DNA of 64,000 bases from Methanococcoides sp. AM1 (lineage in GTDB: Archaea; Halobacteriota; Methanosarcinia; Methanosarcinales; Methanosarcinaceae). Where the stretch lies: positions 86,096 through 150,095 of the forward strand of contig NZ_CAAGSW010000006.1 in the NCBI RefSeq assembly GCF_900774055.1, in the 5' to 3' direction. Both the position numbers and the translations under genes were made by a program. Below are positions 48,776 through 58,045 of this stretch, piece by piece. The notes beneath the pieces are model-generated. The model worked only from the letters and a program-made list of their open reading frames with translations. It was not told the origin of the DNA and did no database searches. Position 1 is the first letter of the stretch; every line of letters begins with the position of its first letter.

Positions 48776-49366
48776 TTAATCCTTCGTTCCCATACCTGCG
48801 ATTTTCAGGAAATTTTCAATGAGCTTCAGCCCTTCAGGTGTTAAGACCGACTCCGGATGGAACTGGACACCATATATCGGATATTCCTTATGCCTTACCC
48901 CCATGATCAGACCATTCTCATCCTGTGCGATTATTTCCAGATCTTCTGCCACTCTGTCAACTGAAAGGGAATGATACCTACCTGCATAGAATGAGGTCGA
49001 GATCCCATCGAACAGAGAGGATGTATCATGTATTACCATTGAAGCCTTCCCATGAACCGGACCACCCTTTGAATGATCTACAGTTCCACCAAAAGCAGTG
49101 TTTATAGCCTGATGTCCGAAACAAACTCCAAGTATCGGGATCTTATCACCAAATTCGTGGATGATTTCGATGCAACTTCCGACATCACGACTATTGCCAG
49201 GATTTCCCGGACCCGGAGATATGACGATTGCATCAGGAGATATTTCCCGGACCTCACCTATAGAGATAGTGTTCGGAACGACCAGAGTATCAGATTCGAA
49301 CATGGAAACATAATCCACAAGATTCCATACGAAGGAATCCCTGTTGTTAACAAAAAGTACCTTCAT
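48776..49366 (-). CDS. trpG: Anthranilate synthase component II (glutamine amidotransferase)
   Basis: TrpG supplies ammonia from glutamine to TrpE. The 196-residue class I amidotransferase has NNRDSFVWNLVDY, SPGPGNP, the nucleophile loop GVCFGHQAI and the catalytic QFHPES. Its ATG overlaps the trpE stop (ATGA). It ends the operon trpD-trpF-trpE-trpG; trpA, trpB and trpC are not nearby. Confidence 0.97.
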   Translation of the reverse strand: MKVLFVNNRDSFVWNLVDYVSMFESDTLVVPNTISIGEVREISPDAIVISPGPGNPGNSRDVGSCIEIIHEFGDKIPILGVCFGHQAINTAFGGTVDHSKGGPVHGKASMVIHDTSSLFDGISTSFYAGRYHSLSVDRVAEDLEIIAQDENGLIMGVRHKEYPIYGVQFHPESVLTPEGLKLIENFLKIAGMGTKD

Positions 49367-50934
49367 CGTTTTCCCCCCATAGCAGCAATCATAGCAGCCA
49401 TCTTGCGTTCCGTTTCCTCATATTCATACGTCGGATCGGAATCTGCAACGATTCCGGCCCCTGCCTGTACATTGGCAACACCATCCTTGATTATTACTGT
49501 CCTTATGACAATGGCCGTATCAACATCACCATTCCACGAGTAATATCCAACTCCTCCGCCATATATGCCCCTTGCAGATGGCTCGAACTCATCAATTATC
49601 TCCATGGCCCTTATTTTTGGAGCACCTGAGAGAGTTCCTGCCGGGAAAATGGCACGTGTGGCATCGAACTGGTCACACTCGGGTCGAAGTTCTCCGCAAA
49701 CAGTGCTCTCTATGTGCTGCACGTGAGAATATTTCACAACGCTCATGAAATCACTGACCTTCACCGAACCGGACTTTGAGACCATGCGTACATCGTTCCT
49801 GCCAAGGTCCACAAGCATAACATGCTCAGCACGCTCTTTCTTGTCGGACATCATCTTAGCAGCATATTCGTCATCCTCGGCCTCATCTTTACCCCGAAGA
49901 CATGTACCTGCAATAGGATTTGTTATGACCTTACGGTCATGAACGGTCATGAGGGTCTCAGGACTCGCACCCACTATATTCAGGTCGCGGAAACTGAACA
50001 GATACATATACGGACTGGGATTAATATCCCTGAGAGTACGATACAACTCCAGAGGAGTTTGTTCTATTTCCATTGAATAGCGTCTGGATAAAACAACCTG
50101 AAAGATATCCCCATCAAGGATATGCTGCTTGGCTGCAAGCACCGCATTCTCAAATGCATCTTGATCCATATTACAGACAGCTTCTGATGAGCCTGAAACC
50201 ACTGGCACTTCATCAAGCCGGACAGCGGCTGCATCGCGAAGACACTGGCACATTTCTTCGGCTTCGTTCAGAGCATCATCATACAATTTGCCAGGATCAC
50301 AATCCACACCTGCAAATGGTGTCATCACCATGTAGGTCTCATCGGTAAGGTGATCAAAGACGAATGTCCTTGTGGTCAGAATGAACTGCATGTCAGGCAC
50401 ATCTGACTGGTGACTCCTTTGAATATCTAACCAGCAGTCGTAGACCATATCATAACCATTGTAGCCTATGGCACCTCCGAGGAAGGTCTGTCTGTCAAAT
50501 CGTTCCCCGTTCAGGAGAACAGTTCCATCAGCTGTTGGGAAAACTGTACGAAGAGCATCCACCACATCAGAACCATCTTTTATGTCGGCCATCAGAACGG
50601 AACCGTCATCCACAAGATCATTACATTCTAAATCCAGCTTTGAACGAATAGCTTCGATCAATACAGAATCTAAACCATATTCAAGAGTAAGCTTGCGTCC
50701 ACTTATCTTAACCACGACATCAGGATAAGCACCAACGAAGGAAAAACGTGCATGCCTTTTTTCTTTTTCAACCGATTCCAGCATGTAAGAATAATTTTCA
50801 TCCTGGAAAGTTGTGTATAACTGCAAGGGAGTACAATCCGACCTTACCTTAGCCATAAGCTGTACAAGTGCAGGTTTCTCTGAAATATTCACAAGCTCTG
50901 TGAACTCATCTTTTGTAAGATCGAACGATATCAT
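49363..50934 (-). CDS. trpE: Anthranilate synthase component I
   Basis: TrpE converts chorismate to anthranilate. The 523-residue protein has an N-terminal regulatory domain with the LLES-like tryptophan-site segment (MLESVEK), and the chorismate-binding core: IFQVVLSRR, NPSPYMY, GASPETL, GTCLRGKDE, LVDLGRNDVRMV and GTLSGAPKIRAM. The ATG at 50934 overlaps the trpF stop (ATGA); a GTG at 50943 lies inside trpF and is not needed. Confidence 0.97.
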   Translation of the reverse strand: MISFDLTKDEFTELVNISEKPALVQLMAKVRSDCTPLQLYTTFQDENYSYMLESVEKEKRHARFSFVGAYPDVVVKISGRKLTLEYGLDSVLIEAIRSKLDLECNDLVDDGSVLMADIKDGSDVVDALRTVFPTADGTVLLNGERFDRQTFLGGAIGYNGYDMVYDCWLDIQRSHQSDVPDMQFILTTRTFVFDHLTDETYMVMTPFAGVDCDPGKLYDDALNEAEEMCQCLRDAAAVRLDEVPVVSGSSEAVCNMDQDAFENAVLAAKQHILDGDIFQVVLSRRYSMEIEQTPLELYRTLRDINPSPYMYLFSFRDLNIVGASPETLMTVHDRKVITNPIAGTCLRGKDEAEDDEYAAKMMSDKKERAEHVMLVDLGRNDVRMVSKSGSVKVSDFMSVVKYSHVQHIESTVCGELRPECDQFDATRAIFPAGTLSGAPKIRAMEIIDEFEPSARGIYGGGVGYYSWNGDVDTAIVIRTVIIKDGVANVQAGAGIVADSDPTYEYEETERKMAAMIAAMGGKR

Positions 50935-51605
50935 CTTGCACACCTAACTTCTTTTATAAAACGCCTTATCTTTTCAGCATCTTTTTTCCCATCTGTTTCT
51001 ACGCCTGAAGCTGTATCCACAGCAAAGGGAGATACCTGCTTTACACACTCTGCAACATTATCAGCATTCAAACCGCCTGCAAGGACCACAGGGATATCCA
51101 CAAGTTCCACGACCTGCCTGCTTATAGAGAGGTCATGGATCTTCCCCGTACCACCGACCTTACCGGAAACATAAGAATCCAGAAGGACACCATCTATAAG
51201 ATCCTCAGATGAAAGCAAATTGATCTCACCTACAAGTTCATTCACCAGTACATTACGTTCCGAAGGAACATGGAAGGTTTGAATTATCTTAACATCTGTA
51301 TTGTCACGAACAGACCTCATATCACCAATACCTGGAGCATTGTGTATCTGAACCACATCCGGTCCGATGGAATTTATCATATCAATAGCTTCACCGGCAG
51401 ATCCCGGCATGATAACCAATACTGAATCCACAAAAAAAGGCACATGATAAACAAGTTCTTCTGCCTTTTTGAGATCGATCTTCCTTGGCGTTTCCACAGG
51501 AACATCGGTTATGAAACCAACAGCATCGGCACCTGAGCTTACTGCAAGATCGATGTCTTCAACAGACTTCATCCCGCATACCTTGACACGCGTTGAGTGA
51601 TTCAT
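50931..51605 (-). CDS. trpF: Phosphoribosylanthranilate isomerase
   Basis: TrpF isomerises PRA to CdRP. The 224-residue TIM-barrel protein has VKVCGMKSVED with the catalytic Cys, QIHNAPG, LLDSYVSGKVGGTGKIHD and LAGGLNADNV. ATG 51605 follows AAAAAGGTGG. Its first 47 bases overlap the end of trpD in another frame. Confidence 0.95.
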   Translation of the reverse strand: MNHSTRVKVCGMKSVEDIDLAVSSGADAVGFITDVPVETPRKIDLKKAEELVYHVPFFVDSVLVIMPGSAGEAIDMINSIGPDVVQIHNAPGIGDMRSVRDNTDVKIIQTFHVPSERNVLVNELVGEINLLSSEDLIDGVLLDSYVSGKVGGTGKIHDLSISRQVVELVDIPVVLAGGLNADNVAECVKQVSPFAVDTASGVETDGKKDAEKIRRFIKEVRCAR

Positions 51606-52620
51606 TATCCACCTTTTTACCTGATGTAAATTCTATGAATTCCTTAAGTTTGTATAAGGCTTTCTTGCTATCAATTGCCTCTTCTGCAATTGGAATAGCT
51701 TCCTTTATGGAGTTTGCCATGCCTGAAACATAGATCGCAGCTGCTGCATTGACAACAACAATATCCCTTTTTGGACCCTTTTCACCATTGAAGATGTAAA
51801 GAATATCACCGGCATTCTCTTCCGGAGTACCACCCACAATATCTGTAGCTTTAGCTCTGGAGATACCAAATTCCTCAGGAGTGATCGTGTATGTGTTCAC
51901 AGCACCATCTTTGAGTTCAGCAACATACGTTTCGGAAAGGGTGCTGATCTCATCCATCCCATCACCGTGAAGCACTAATACATGCTCCTTACCAAGTTTA
52001 CAAAGAACTTCTGCCATAAGCTTGCAAAGATTCTTGTCAAAAACACCTATGACCTGTGACTTTGCACCAGTAGGATTTGTCAGTGGACCGAGGATATTGA
52101 ACATTGTCCTTATCCCAAGTTCTTTTCTGGGGCCTACCATCCTCTTCATTGCAGGATGGAACATCGGAGCCAGCATGAAACCGATACCAATGTCCTCAAT
52201 TGAACTTTTCACATATTCAGGCTCAAGGTCGATCTTTATACCGAGCTCTTTGAGCACATCAGCACTTCCTGAAAGAGATGTGAATGAATAATTCCCGTGT
52301 TTTGCTACATTTACCCCTGCAGCAGCTGCAACGATAGCAGCAGTTGTTGAAATATTAATAGTATTATGACGATCACCGCCTGTACCACAAGTATCCACGA
52401 GAGTGCCCTGCACATCAGGAGATATCATATTGGCCACTTTTAGCATAGCCTTTGCAAACCCTGCGATCTCATCGGAGGTTTCACCCTTCATCTTCATGGC
52501 CATTACAAATGCACCGATCTGTGTGTCTGTTGCACTCTCAAATATCTGCTCCATGGCTGCTTCTGCCTCGGCCATCGTCAGATCATAACCATCAACTAAT
52601 TTTTGGAGATAATATTTCAT
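51559..52620 (-). CDS. trpD: Anthranilate phosphoribosyltransferase
   Basis: TrpD transfers phosphoribose to anthranilate. Start ATG 52620 (MKYYLQKLVDGYDL) follows AAGGAAGTG and gives 353 residues; frame extension to 52713 crosses the promoter and is rejected. Conserved DTCGTGGDRHNTINIST, KHGNYSFTS and HGDGMDE are present. The last 15 or so residues are encoded inside trpF because of a 47-base overlap. It is the first gene of trpDFEG, behind repeated TGTAYA elements. Confidence 0.96.
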   Translation of the reverse strand: MKYYLQKLVDGYDLTMAEAEAAMEQIFESATDTQIGAFVMAMKMKGETSDEIAGFAKAMLKVANMISPDVQGTLVDTCGTGGDRHNTINISTTAAIVAAAAGVNVAKHGNYSFTSLSGSADVLKELGIKIDLEPEYVKSSIEDIGIGFMLAPMFHPAMKRMVGPRKELGIRTMFNILGPLTNPTGAKSQVIGVFDKNLCKLMAEVLCKLGKEHVLVLHGDGMDEISTLSETYVAELKDGAVNTYTITPEEFGISRAKATDIVGGTPEENAGDILYIFNGEKGPKRDIVVVNAAAAIYVSGMANSIKEAIPIAEEAIDSKKALYKLKEFIEFTSGKKVDNESLNACQGMRDEVC

Positions 52621-52641
52621 ATTGACACTTCCTTGCATTAA

Positions 52642-52671
52642 TGTATAATTGTGTACAATGATGTATAACAT
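52642..52671 (-). promoter_or_regulatory. Three 10-bp-phased TGTAYA repeats at the trp promoter
   Basis: Plus-strand TGTATAATTG, TGTACAATGA and TGTATAACAT follow one another at exact 10-base steps, 22-51 bases upstream of the trpD ATG. A TATA-like TTTATATA (minus strand, about 52681-52688) lies just upstream, so the repeats cover the expected transcription start. TGTACA is the TRP-box sequence bound by TrpY in Methanothermobacter; a repressor operator is inferred. Confidence 0.55.
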
Positions 52672-52885
52672 GTGTCTTTGTATATAAACTTTCTTCAATG
52701 CAAAGCCTTGCACATACAGAAAAAACTAAATGAAGAAGATAAATCACGCATCAGGTCTCACAACCATACCAAAGCTTTTTGCTGAAACGGATCATATGAA
52801 TATCAGCAGGATACAAAAAGAGAAAATTTATAACTTAAACCCTGAGCAGAAAGAAAAAAAAGTAAAATAAAAGATGAAATACTGA

Positions 52886-54361
52886 TCAGATCCCCTCAGG
52901 GCCCAATCCAATCATTTCATAGATACGGGGCATGTCCAGACGTTCACGCATAACATCAGCAAGTTCGTCATACGGATCAATATCCGGAATATCCTCATCT
53001 TCAAAGACCAGACCTTTCTTTTCAGCCAGATATTTTATAAGAGCATGCCTGATATTCTGATTCTCAAATAATCCATGAAGATATGTTCCGATCACAAGAC
53101 CACTTTCATCAGCGCAGCCATCATCTCCGAAAACCGGTCTATTTGATGTTGACATCCCCATATGGATCTCATATCCCTTTACAACCTCACCATTTATGCA
53201 TCCTAGAATAGGACCACATTCGTTAATGGTTTTCGTTACCTGAACCGTTCGTTTCTCATATGCATCGAACACAGTATCAATGTCGAGCAGGCCAAGACCT
53301 TCAAAGCGAGCAGATTCGCCGCCTTCAATGCCGGAATCAACAATTGAATTTCCAAGCATCTGGTAACCGCCACAGATACCAAGTATCGGGACCTTACCAT
53401 TAAAGGACCTTATTTTTCCAGCCATGCCACTTTCCATTAGATCGTGCAGGTCACTGGTAGTGTTCTTAGTACCAGGAATTATAATAGCATCAGGAGTACC
53501 AAGGTCATCGTCAAGATCCACATATCTTACCTTTGCCATACGTTCCAGAGGCTCGAAATCTGTGAAGTTGGAGATTCTGGGAAGGCGTATAACTGCAATA
53601 TCAACATCATGAACTCCGGCATCATCAGAAGACTTGTCTCCGATCGACACAGAATCCTCTGAAGGGATACGTAGCTTGAAATGTGGAAGGACGCCAAGGA
53701 CAGGAATACCTGTGCGCTCTTCAAGTTCAGTAAGACCGGACTCCAGTATTGTAGGGTCGCCCCTGAACTTGTTTATGATAAAACCACATACATTTTTGCG
53801 CACATCCTCAGGCAGGAGCTCAATAGTACCATAAAGACTTGCGAAAACACCACCTCTTTCAATATCCCCTACCAGAATAATAGGCGCATCGGTCAGCCTT
53901 GCAGTTCCGATATTAACAATGTCGCGCTCATAGAGGTTGATCTCAGCAGCACCGCCGGCACCCTCCATAACAATAATATCATACTCATCTGCAAGCCGCC
54001 TAAGTGCACCCCTTAGGACATCATGAGTTTCCTCTATGGAGTCATAATACGAGCCTGCACTTTTGTCAGCATAAGGCTCCCCTAGGAGTATTACCTGTGA
54101 GACACGATCCCCTTTGGGTTTAAGCAGTACAGGATTCATATCTGCAGTCGGCTCAACGCCTGCTGCCATCGCCTGTATTGCCTGAGCGATACCGATCTCT
54201 TTCCCGTCCTGTGTGATCCATGAGTTAAGACTCATGTTCTGTGCTTTGAAAGGAGCAACCTTATGGTTGGCTGAAAGTATGCGACAAAGACCAGTCACAA
54301 TTGCACTCTTGCCAACATGAGATGCTGTTCCCAATATTAACAGATGTTTTTTAGTATTCAT
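52886..54361 (-). CDS. cbiP: Cobyric acid synthase
   Basis: CbiP/CobQ amidates adenosyl-cobyrinic acid a,c-diamide at four positions. The 491-residue protein has the ATP-binding ILGTASHVGKSAIV domain, FKAQNMSLNSW, and a C-terminal class I amidotransferase-like domain with GICGGYQMLG (Cys) and GTYLHGLFEN (His). AAGGTTG precedes the ATG. It is divergent from the cbiTLFGGHC operon with a 76-base shared promoter region. Confidence 0.96.
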   Translation of the reverse strand: MNTKKHLLILGTASHVGKSAIVTGLCRILSANHKVAPFKAQNMSLNSWITQDGKEIGIAQAIQAMAAGVEPTADMNPVLLKPKGDRVSQVILLGEPYADKSAGSYYDSIEETHDVLRGALRRLADEYDIIVMEGAGGAAEINLYERDIVNIGTARLTDAPIILVGDIERGGVFASLYGTIELLPEDVRKNVCGFIINKFRGDPTILESGLTELEERTGIPVLGVLPHFKLRIPSEDSVSIGDKSSDDAGVHDVDIAVIRLPRISNFTDFEPLERMAKVRYVDLDDDLGTPDAIIIPGTKNTTSDLHDLMESGMAGKIRSFNGKVPILGICGGYQMLGNSIVDSGIEGGESARFEGLGLLDIDTVFDAYEKRTVQVTKTINECGPILGCINGEVVKGYEIHMGMSTSNRPVFGDDGCADESGLVIGTYLHGLFENQNIRHALIKYLAEKKGLVFEDEDIPDIDPYDELADVMRERLDMPRIYEMIGLGPEGI

Positions 54362-54437
54362 TCACAACAACCTTTTATGTGACAACGTTTATTATGCTAT
54401 ATCTAATTAACTCCAATTTACTTTAGTTAGGTGAAAA

Positions 54438-54995
54438 ATGTCAGATCTATTGCACATAAGCGGAGGGCCAACAAAGCCAGAGGTCATTGCGATATCACTA
54501 TCAAAAATGGACCTGAAAGATGGGATCACATTCTATGATGTAGGGTGTGGAACAGGTGCTGTTTCTATTGAAGCATCAAAAATAGCACGTGGCCTTAAGG
54601 TCGTTGCCATGGATGCGAGAGAAAAAGCCATCGATGTTGCAAGACAGAACTTCAGGAACTTCGGCGTTGAGGATGTTACACTAATTAGTGGTGAATCTTC
54701 CGAATCTATTGATGAGAACGCTGAGATAGGATCCATTGACTGTGCGTTTGTAGGCGGGACAAAGAACATATCCAAGGTACTGGATGTGCTCTATAAGAAA
54801 AAGGCAAGAAATATTGTTGTTAACGCGGTAAGGATCGAAACCGTGGTCAATGTGATGAATAAGATGAAAGAGTTGGGAATATTCTCAGAGGTCATCCATG
54901 TCACCATTACCAGAGGTTATGAGCTTACAGGCGAAACCATGTTTAAACCAGAGAACCCGGTCTATATTGTAGTAGGAAAGCTGCAGAGTGCATAA
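54438..54995 (+). CDS. cbiT: Cobalt-precorrin-6B C15-methyltransferase/decarboxylase
   Basis: CbiT methylates C15 and decarboxylates the C12 side chain of the corrin precursor. The 185-residue class I SAM methyltransferase has GGPTKPEV at the N-terminus and the DVGCGTGAVSIE SAM loop. GGTG precedes the ATG. It starts the rightward cobalamin operon. Confidence 0.95.
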   Translation: MSDLLHISGGPTKPEVIAISLSKMDLKDGITFYDVGCGTGAVSIEASKIARGLKVVAMDAREKAIDVARQNFRNFGVEDVTLISGESSESIDENAEIGSIDCAFVGGTKNISKVLDVLYKKKARNIVVNAVRIETVVNVMNKMKELGIFSEVIHVTITRGYELTGETMFKPENPVYIVVGKLQSA

Positions 54996-55053
54996 AAAAG
55001 GAACTGAAACCATTAATAAGATCTATAATTTATAATACAGTGGAGATAGAAAA

Positions 55054-55665
55054 ATGTTGATAGGAGTAGGACTTGGGCCAGGTGACCCGAAACTTCTTAC
55101 ACTTAAAGCTGTGGAAATTCTCAAGAACAGCGATAAGGTGTATGTACCTGGAGATATGGCAGCAAAACTTGTAGAACCATATGCGACACCAGTAATTCTG
55201 GATTTCCCCATGTTGAGGGATTATGATGTTCTGAACGAAGTATGGAAGAAGAATGCTGACCTTATTGCAGATGAATCAAGGAACGGAACTGTTGCTTTCG
55301 GCCTTATCGGAGATCCAAATTTCTTTTCCACATTCACACACCTGAAGCGTGTCATGAACAAGCATTACCCTGACGTTGAAACTTCAACCGTACCGGGAAT
55401 TAGTTCAATAACATCCTTTGCTGCAAGAGCTGATGCAGAAGTTGACAGCTCTTTTGAGGTCAGTGATGGATCTGAAAAGAAGCACAAGATCAGGCTCAAG
55501 GCAGTCCATCCAAAAGAGATCATGGACGACTTTAGAAAGGAAGGATATAACGAATTTGTCTTTGCAGAGAGACTATTCTCTGACAGGGAAGTTATTATCA
55601 AGAATTCAGACGAGATCCCTGAGAAAGGAAACTACTTCAGCATCGTGTATGCTAAAAAGGACTAA
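55054..55665 (+). CDS. cbiL: Cobalt-factor II C20-methyltransferase
   Basis: CbiL adds the C20 methyl that is later lost in ring contraction. The 203-residue tetrapyrrole methylase has [18 protein letters not shown] at the N-terminus, and [12 protein letters not shown] with VPGISS in the middle. GGAGATAG lies before the ATG. It is followed 14 bases later by cbiF. Confidence 0.95.
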   Translation: MLIGVGLGPGDPKLLTLKAVEILKNSDKVYVPGDMAAKLVEPYATPVILDFPMLRDYDVLNEVWKKNADLIADESRNGTVAFGLIGDPNFFSTFTHLKRVMNKHYPDVETSTVPGISSITSFAARADAEVDSSFEVSDGSEKKHKIRLKAVHPKEIMDDFRKEGYNEFVFAERLFSDREVIIKNSDEIPEKGNYFSIVYAKKD

Positions 55666-55679
55666 AGAGGTCATCTGAA

Positions 55680-56411
55680 ATGACAGATAATGTAATTACT
55701 TTTGTGGGTGCCGGACCAGGGAACCCAAAACTTATCACACTTCTTGGACGCGAGAAACTGGAAGAAGCAGATCTTGTTGTCTACGCAGGTTCACTTGTTA
55801 ACCCTGAAGTCGTCAACTACTGCAAGGGAGAAAAGGTCGACAGTTATGGCCTGACCCTTGACGAGATCACAAAGAAAATGGCAGATGCCATTAAGGAAGG
55901 AAAGAAGGTCGTACGCCTGCACAGTGGGGACCCATCCCTCTACGGTAACGTCGTTGAGCAGATGGAAGAGCTGAAGAAGTACGATATTACAGTAGAACGT
56001 GTGCCCGGAGTATCTTCTGTTTTCGCAACCGCTGCAGCACTTGGCACCCAGCTTACACTCAATGGTGTTTCCGACACACTCATCATCACACGTCCTGCAG
56101 GAAAAACACTGGAAGAAGATGATCTGAAAGGTCTGTCAAAGCACAATACCACAATGGCAGTTTTCCTCGGTACCCAAAAGATCGAAGAGATCATGGAAAA
56201 AGTCGAGTATTCAGACGATACCCCGGTGGCTGTTGTATTCCACGCATCCTGGCCAGACCAGAAGATCATTTACGGCACAGTCGCGGACATTGCACAGAAG
56301 GTAAAGGATGAAGGCATCATACGCAGTGCAATGATCCTCATCGGCGGCGTAGTAGACCCTGTCGATTACAGGAGGTCACACTTATACGGAGTAGCACAAA
56401 AACCGCTGTAA
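55680..56411 (+). CDS. cbiF: Cobalt-precorrin-4 C11-methyltransferase
   Basis: CbiF methylates C11. The 243-residue class III methylase has [36 protein letters not shown] and VPGVSSVFA. Its last 28 bases overlap the proposed start of the cbiG N-terminal gene, whose GGAGG ribosome binding site lies inside cbiF at 56371-56375. Confidence 0.96.
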   Translation: MTDNVITFVGAGPGNPKLITLLGREKLEEADLVVYAGSLVNPEVVNYCKGEKVDSYGLTLDEITKKMADAIKEGKKVVRLHSGDPSLYGNVVEQMEELKKYDITVERVPGVSSVFATAAALGTQLTLNGVSDTLIITRPAGKTLEEDDLKGLSKHNTTMAVFLGTQKIEEIMEKVEYSDDTPVAVVFHASWPDQKIIYGTVADIAQKVKDEGIIRSAMILIGGVVDPVDYRRSHLYGVAQKPL

Positions 56412-56920
56412 TAACATTTGAACGTAATCTCGATGTGGCCAACAAACTCGCAGACCACATCGATGCAGATGTTATTATTTACAAAAAAGGGATCTTTGAG
56501 GAGATCTTCAAAGACTACCAGGCATTGGTTGCAGTCTTTGCAACAGGGATAGTTGTGCGCGAGATCGCACCACTGGTAGTTGATAAATGGGAAGACCCTG
56601 CAGTAGTGGTGGTCGACTCCAACCTGAACTTCGCCATATCACTGCTCGGAGGACATCATGGTGCAAATGAGCTTGTACGCAGGATATCCGAGATGGGCGT
56701 AGTTCCCGTTATAACCACAGCTACCGAAGTACACAATCGCAACTCTGTAGAAGGTATTGCAGCAAAGCTGGGATATGACATCGTTAACAAGGAATCCACA
56801 AGAGACGTGAACTGTGCTCTGCTTGACCAGGACGTAGAAGTCCTGGAGATAAAGGGGCCAAAGATCGTTATTGTGGAAAATGATGTATCGGTGTTGAAAA
56901 AAGAGAAGGCGGACCAGTAA
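56384..56920 (+). CDS. cbiG: CbiG, N-terminal and middle domains, likely AUA start
   Basis: CbiG opens the C20-containing delta-lactone and releases acetaldehyde. This gene encodes the first two domains ([18 protein letters not shown] and [12 protein letters not shown] are diagnostic). The first canonical start (GTG 56435) removes the first beta strand [11 protein letters not shown], which is encoded just upstream in frame. No ATG/GTG/TTG precedes it nearby; GGAGG at 56371-56375 lies 8 bases before ATA 56384, giving 178 residues. The C-terminal domain is a separate gene starting at 56920. Confidence 0.88.
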   Translation: MRSSTKTAVITFERNLDVANKLADHIDADVIIYKKGIFEEIFKDYQALVAVFATGIVVREIAPLVVDKWEDPAVVVVDSNLNFAISLLGGHHGANELVRRISEMGVVPVITTATEVHNRNSVEGIAAKLGYDIVNKESTRDVNCALLDQDVEVLEIKGPKIVIVENDVSVLKKEKADQ

Positions 56921-57273
56921 TGTACTTTGGAATTGGTGCTCGCAGAGGCGTATCATCCGAAGAGGTCATTGATGCTGTAAAGCATGCTTTGAATGAGGTA
57001 GGAAGGGATGAAAGTGAAATAAAGATGTTCGCATCATCTACTCTTAAAGAGAACGAAACCGGCCTTATAGAAGCAATAGATAAAATGGGATTTGAGATCA
57101 AGTTCCTACCTGACGACATTTTGAACGGTTTTGAAGTGCCGTCTGACTCACAAGCAAGCCGATTTGGACTCAAGGGTGTTGCCGAGCCGGCAGCGTTAGC
57201 ATTATCTGATAATAAGAAATTGATACTGGAAAAGAAAGTATATGGAAGGATCACAATTGCAATCGCAGAATGA
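56920..57273 (+). CDS. CbiG C-terminal domain (CobE/GbiG_C) encoded separately
   Basis: The 117-residue protein is the CobE-like C-terminal domain of CbiG: FGIGARRGVSSEEV at the N-terminus and VAEPAALAL near the end. Its ATG overlaps the preceding stop by one base (TAATG), so the two CbiG parts are translated together. It ends within the start region of the next gene (32-base overlap). Confidence 0.88.
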   Translation: MYFGIGARRGVSSEEVIDAVKHALNEVGRDESEIKMFASSTLKENETGLIEAIDKMGFEIKFLPDDILNGFEVPSDSQASRFGLKGVAEPAALALSDNKKLILEKKVYGRITIAIAE

Positions 57274-58045
57274 AAATAAAAATGGGAAATTATTCATTAT
57301 CGGCATTGGACCAGGCTCTGTTGAACAGCTTACTGTACGTGCCAGAGACGTTATACTGAATTCAGATTATATTGTCGGCAACGGCACATATCTCGATCAG
57401 ATGGAAAGTCTCCTTGGAGAGCAGGAGATCATCCGCAGTGCAATGGGTAAAGAAGTAGACCGTGCTAAAAAGGCAGTAAACCTTGCTAAAGAGAACAAGG
57501 TCGTTTCCATGATAAGCGGTGGAGATGCAAATGTCTATGGCATGGCAGGTCTCGTTCTTGAAGTTGCAGAGCACGAAGATCTTGATGTCGATATAGAAGT
57601 ACTTCCGGGAGTCACTGCCATCACTGCCGGTGCAAGTGTACTCGGTGCACCTATTGTAAATGACTTTTCAGTAATCAGCCTTAGTGATCTTCTTACCCCG
57701 TGGGAAGTTATTGAGAAACGTTTGAACGCAGCAGCATCTGCTGATTTTGTGATTTCATTATACAATCCAAAGAGCAGGCAGCGTCATTCAAATTTCTCAA
57801 GGGCTATTGAGATCATAAAGAAACACAAGGACGGATCAGTGCCTGTCGGACTTGTCAAGAACGCACTCCGTGGCGATAGCCAGGACTACATTGTCACAAC
57901 CCTTGAAGATGTACTTGACTACAATGATTGGGTAGACATGAGCACAATGATAATCGTCTGTAATGCTGATTCTCGAATCTGGAAGAATGAGAAAGGCGAA
58001 AAAATAATCACACCTAGGGGGTATCAGAGAAAATATGACTACTGA
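57242..58045 (+). CDS. cbiH: Cobalt-precorrin-3B C17-methyltransferase
   Basis: CbiH/CobJ methylates C17 with ring contraction. The 267-residue methylase has IIGIGPGSVEQLTVRA, NGTYLDQM, ISGGDANVYGMAG, VLPGVTA and the SLYNPKSRQR segment. The ATG at 57242 lies in the end of the CobE-like gene; an alternative TTG at 57257 is close after AAGGATC. The C-terminus overlaps cbiC by 11 bases. Confidence 0.94.
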   Translation: MEGSQLQSQNENKNGKLFIIGIGPGSVEQLTVRARDVILNSDYIVGNGTYLDQMESLLGEQEIIRSAMGKEVDRAKKAVNLAKENKVVSMISGGDANVYGMAGLVLEVAEHEDLDVDIEVLPGVTAITAGASVLGAPIVNDFSVISLSDLLTPWEVIEKRLNAAASADFVISLYNPKSRQRHSNFSRAIEIIKKHKDGSVPVGLVKNALRGDSQDYIVTTLEDVLDYNDWVDMSTMIIVCNADSRIWKNEKGEKIITPRGYQRKYDY

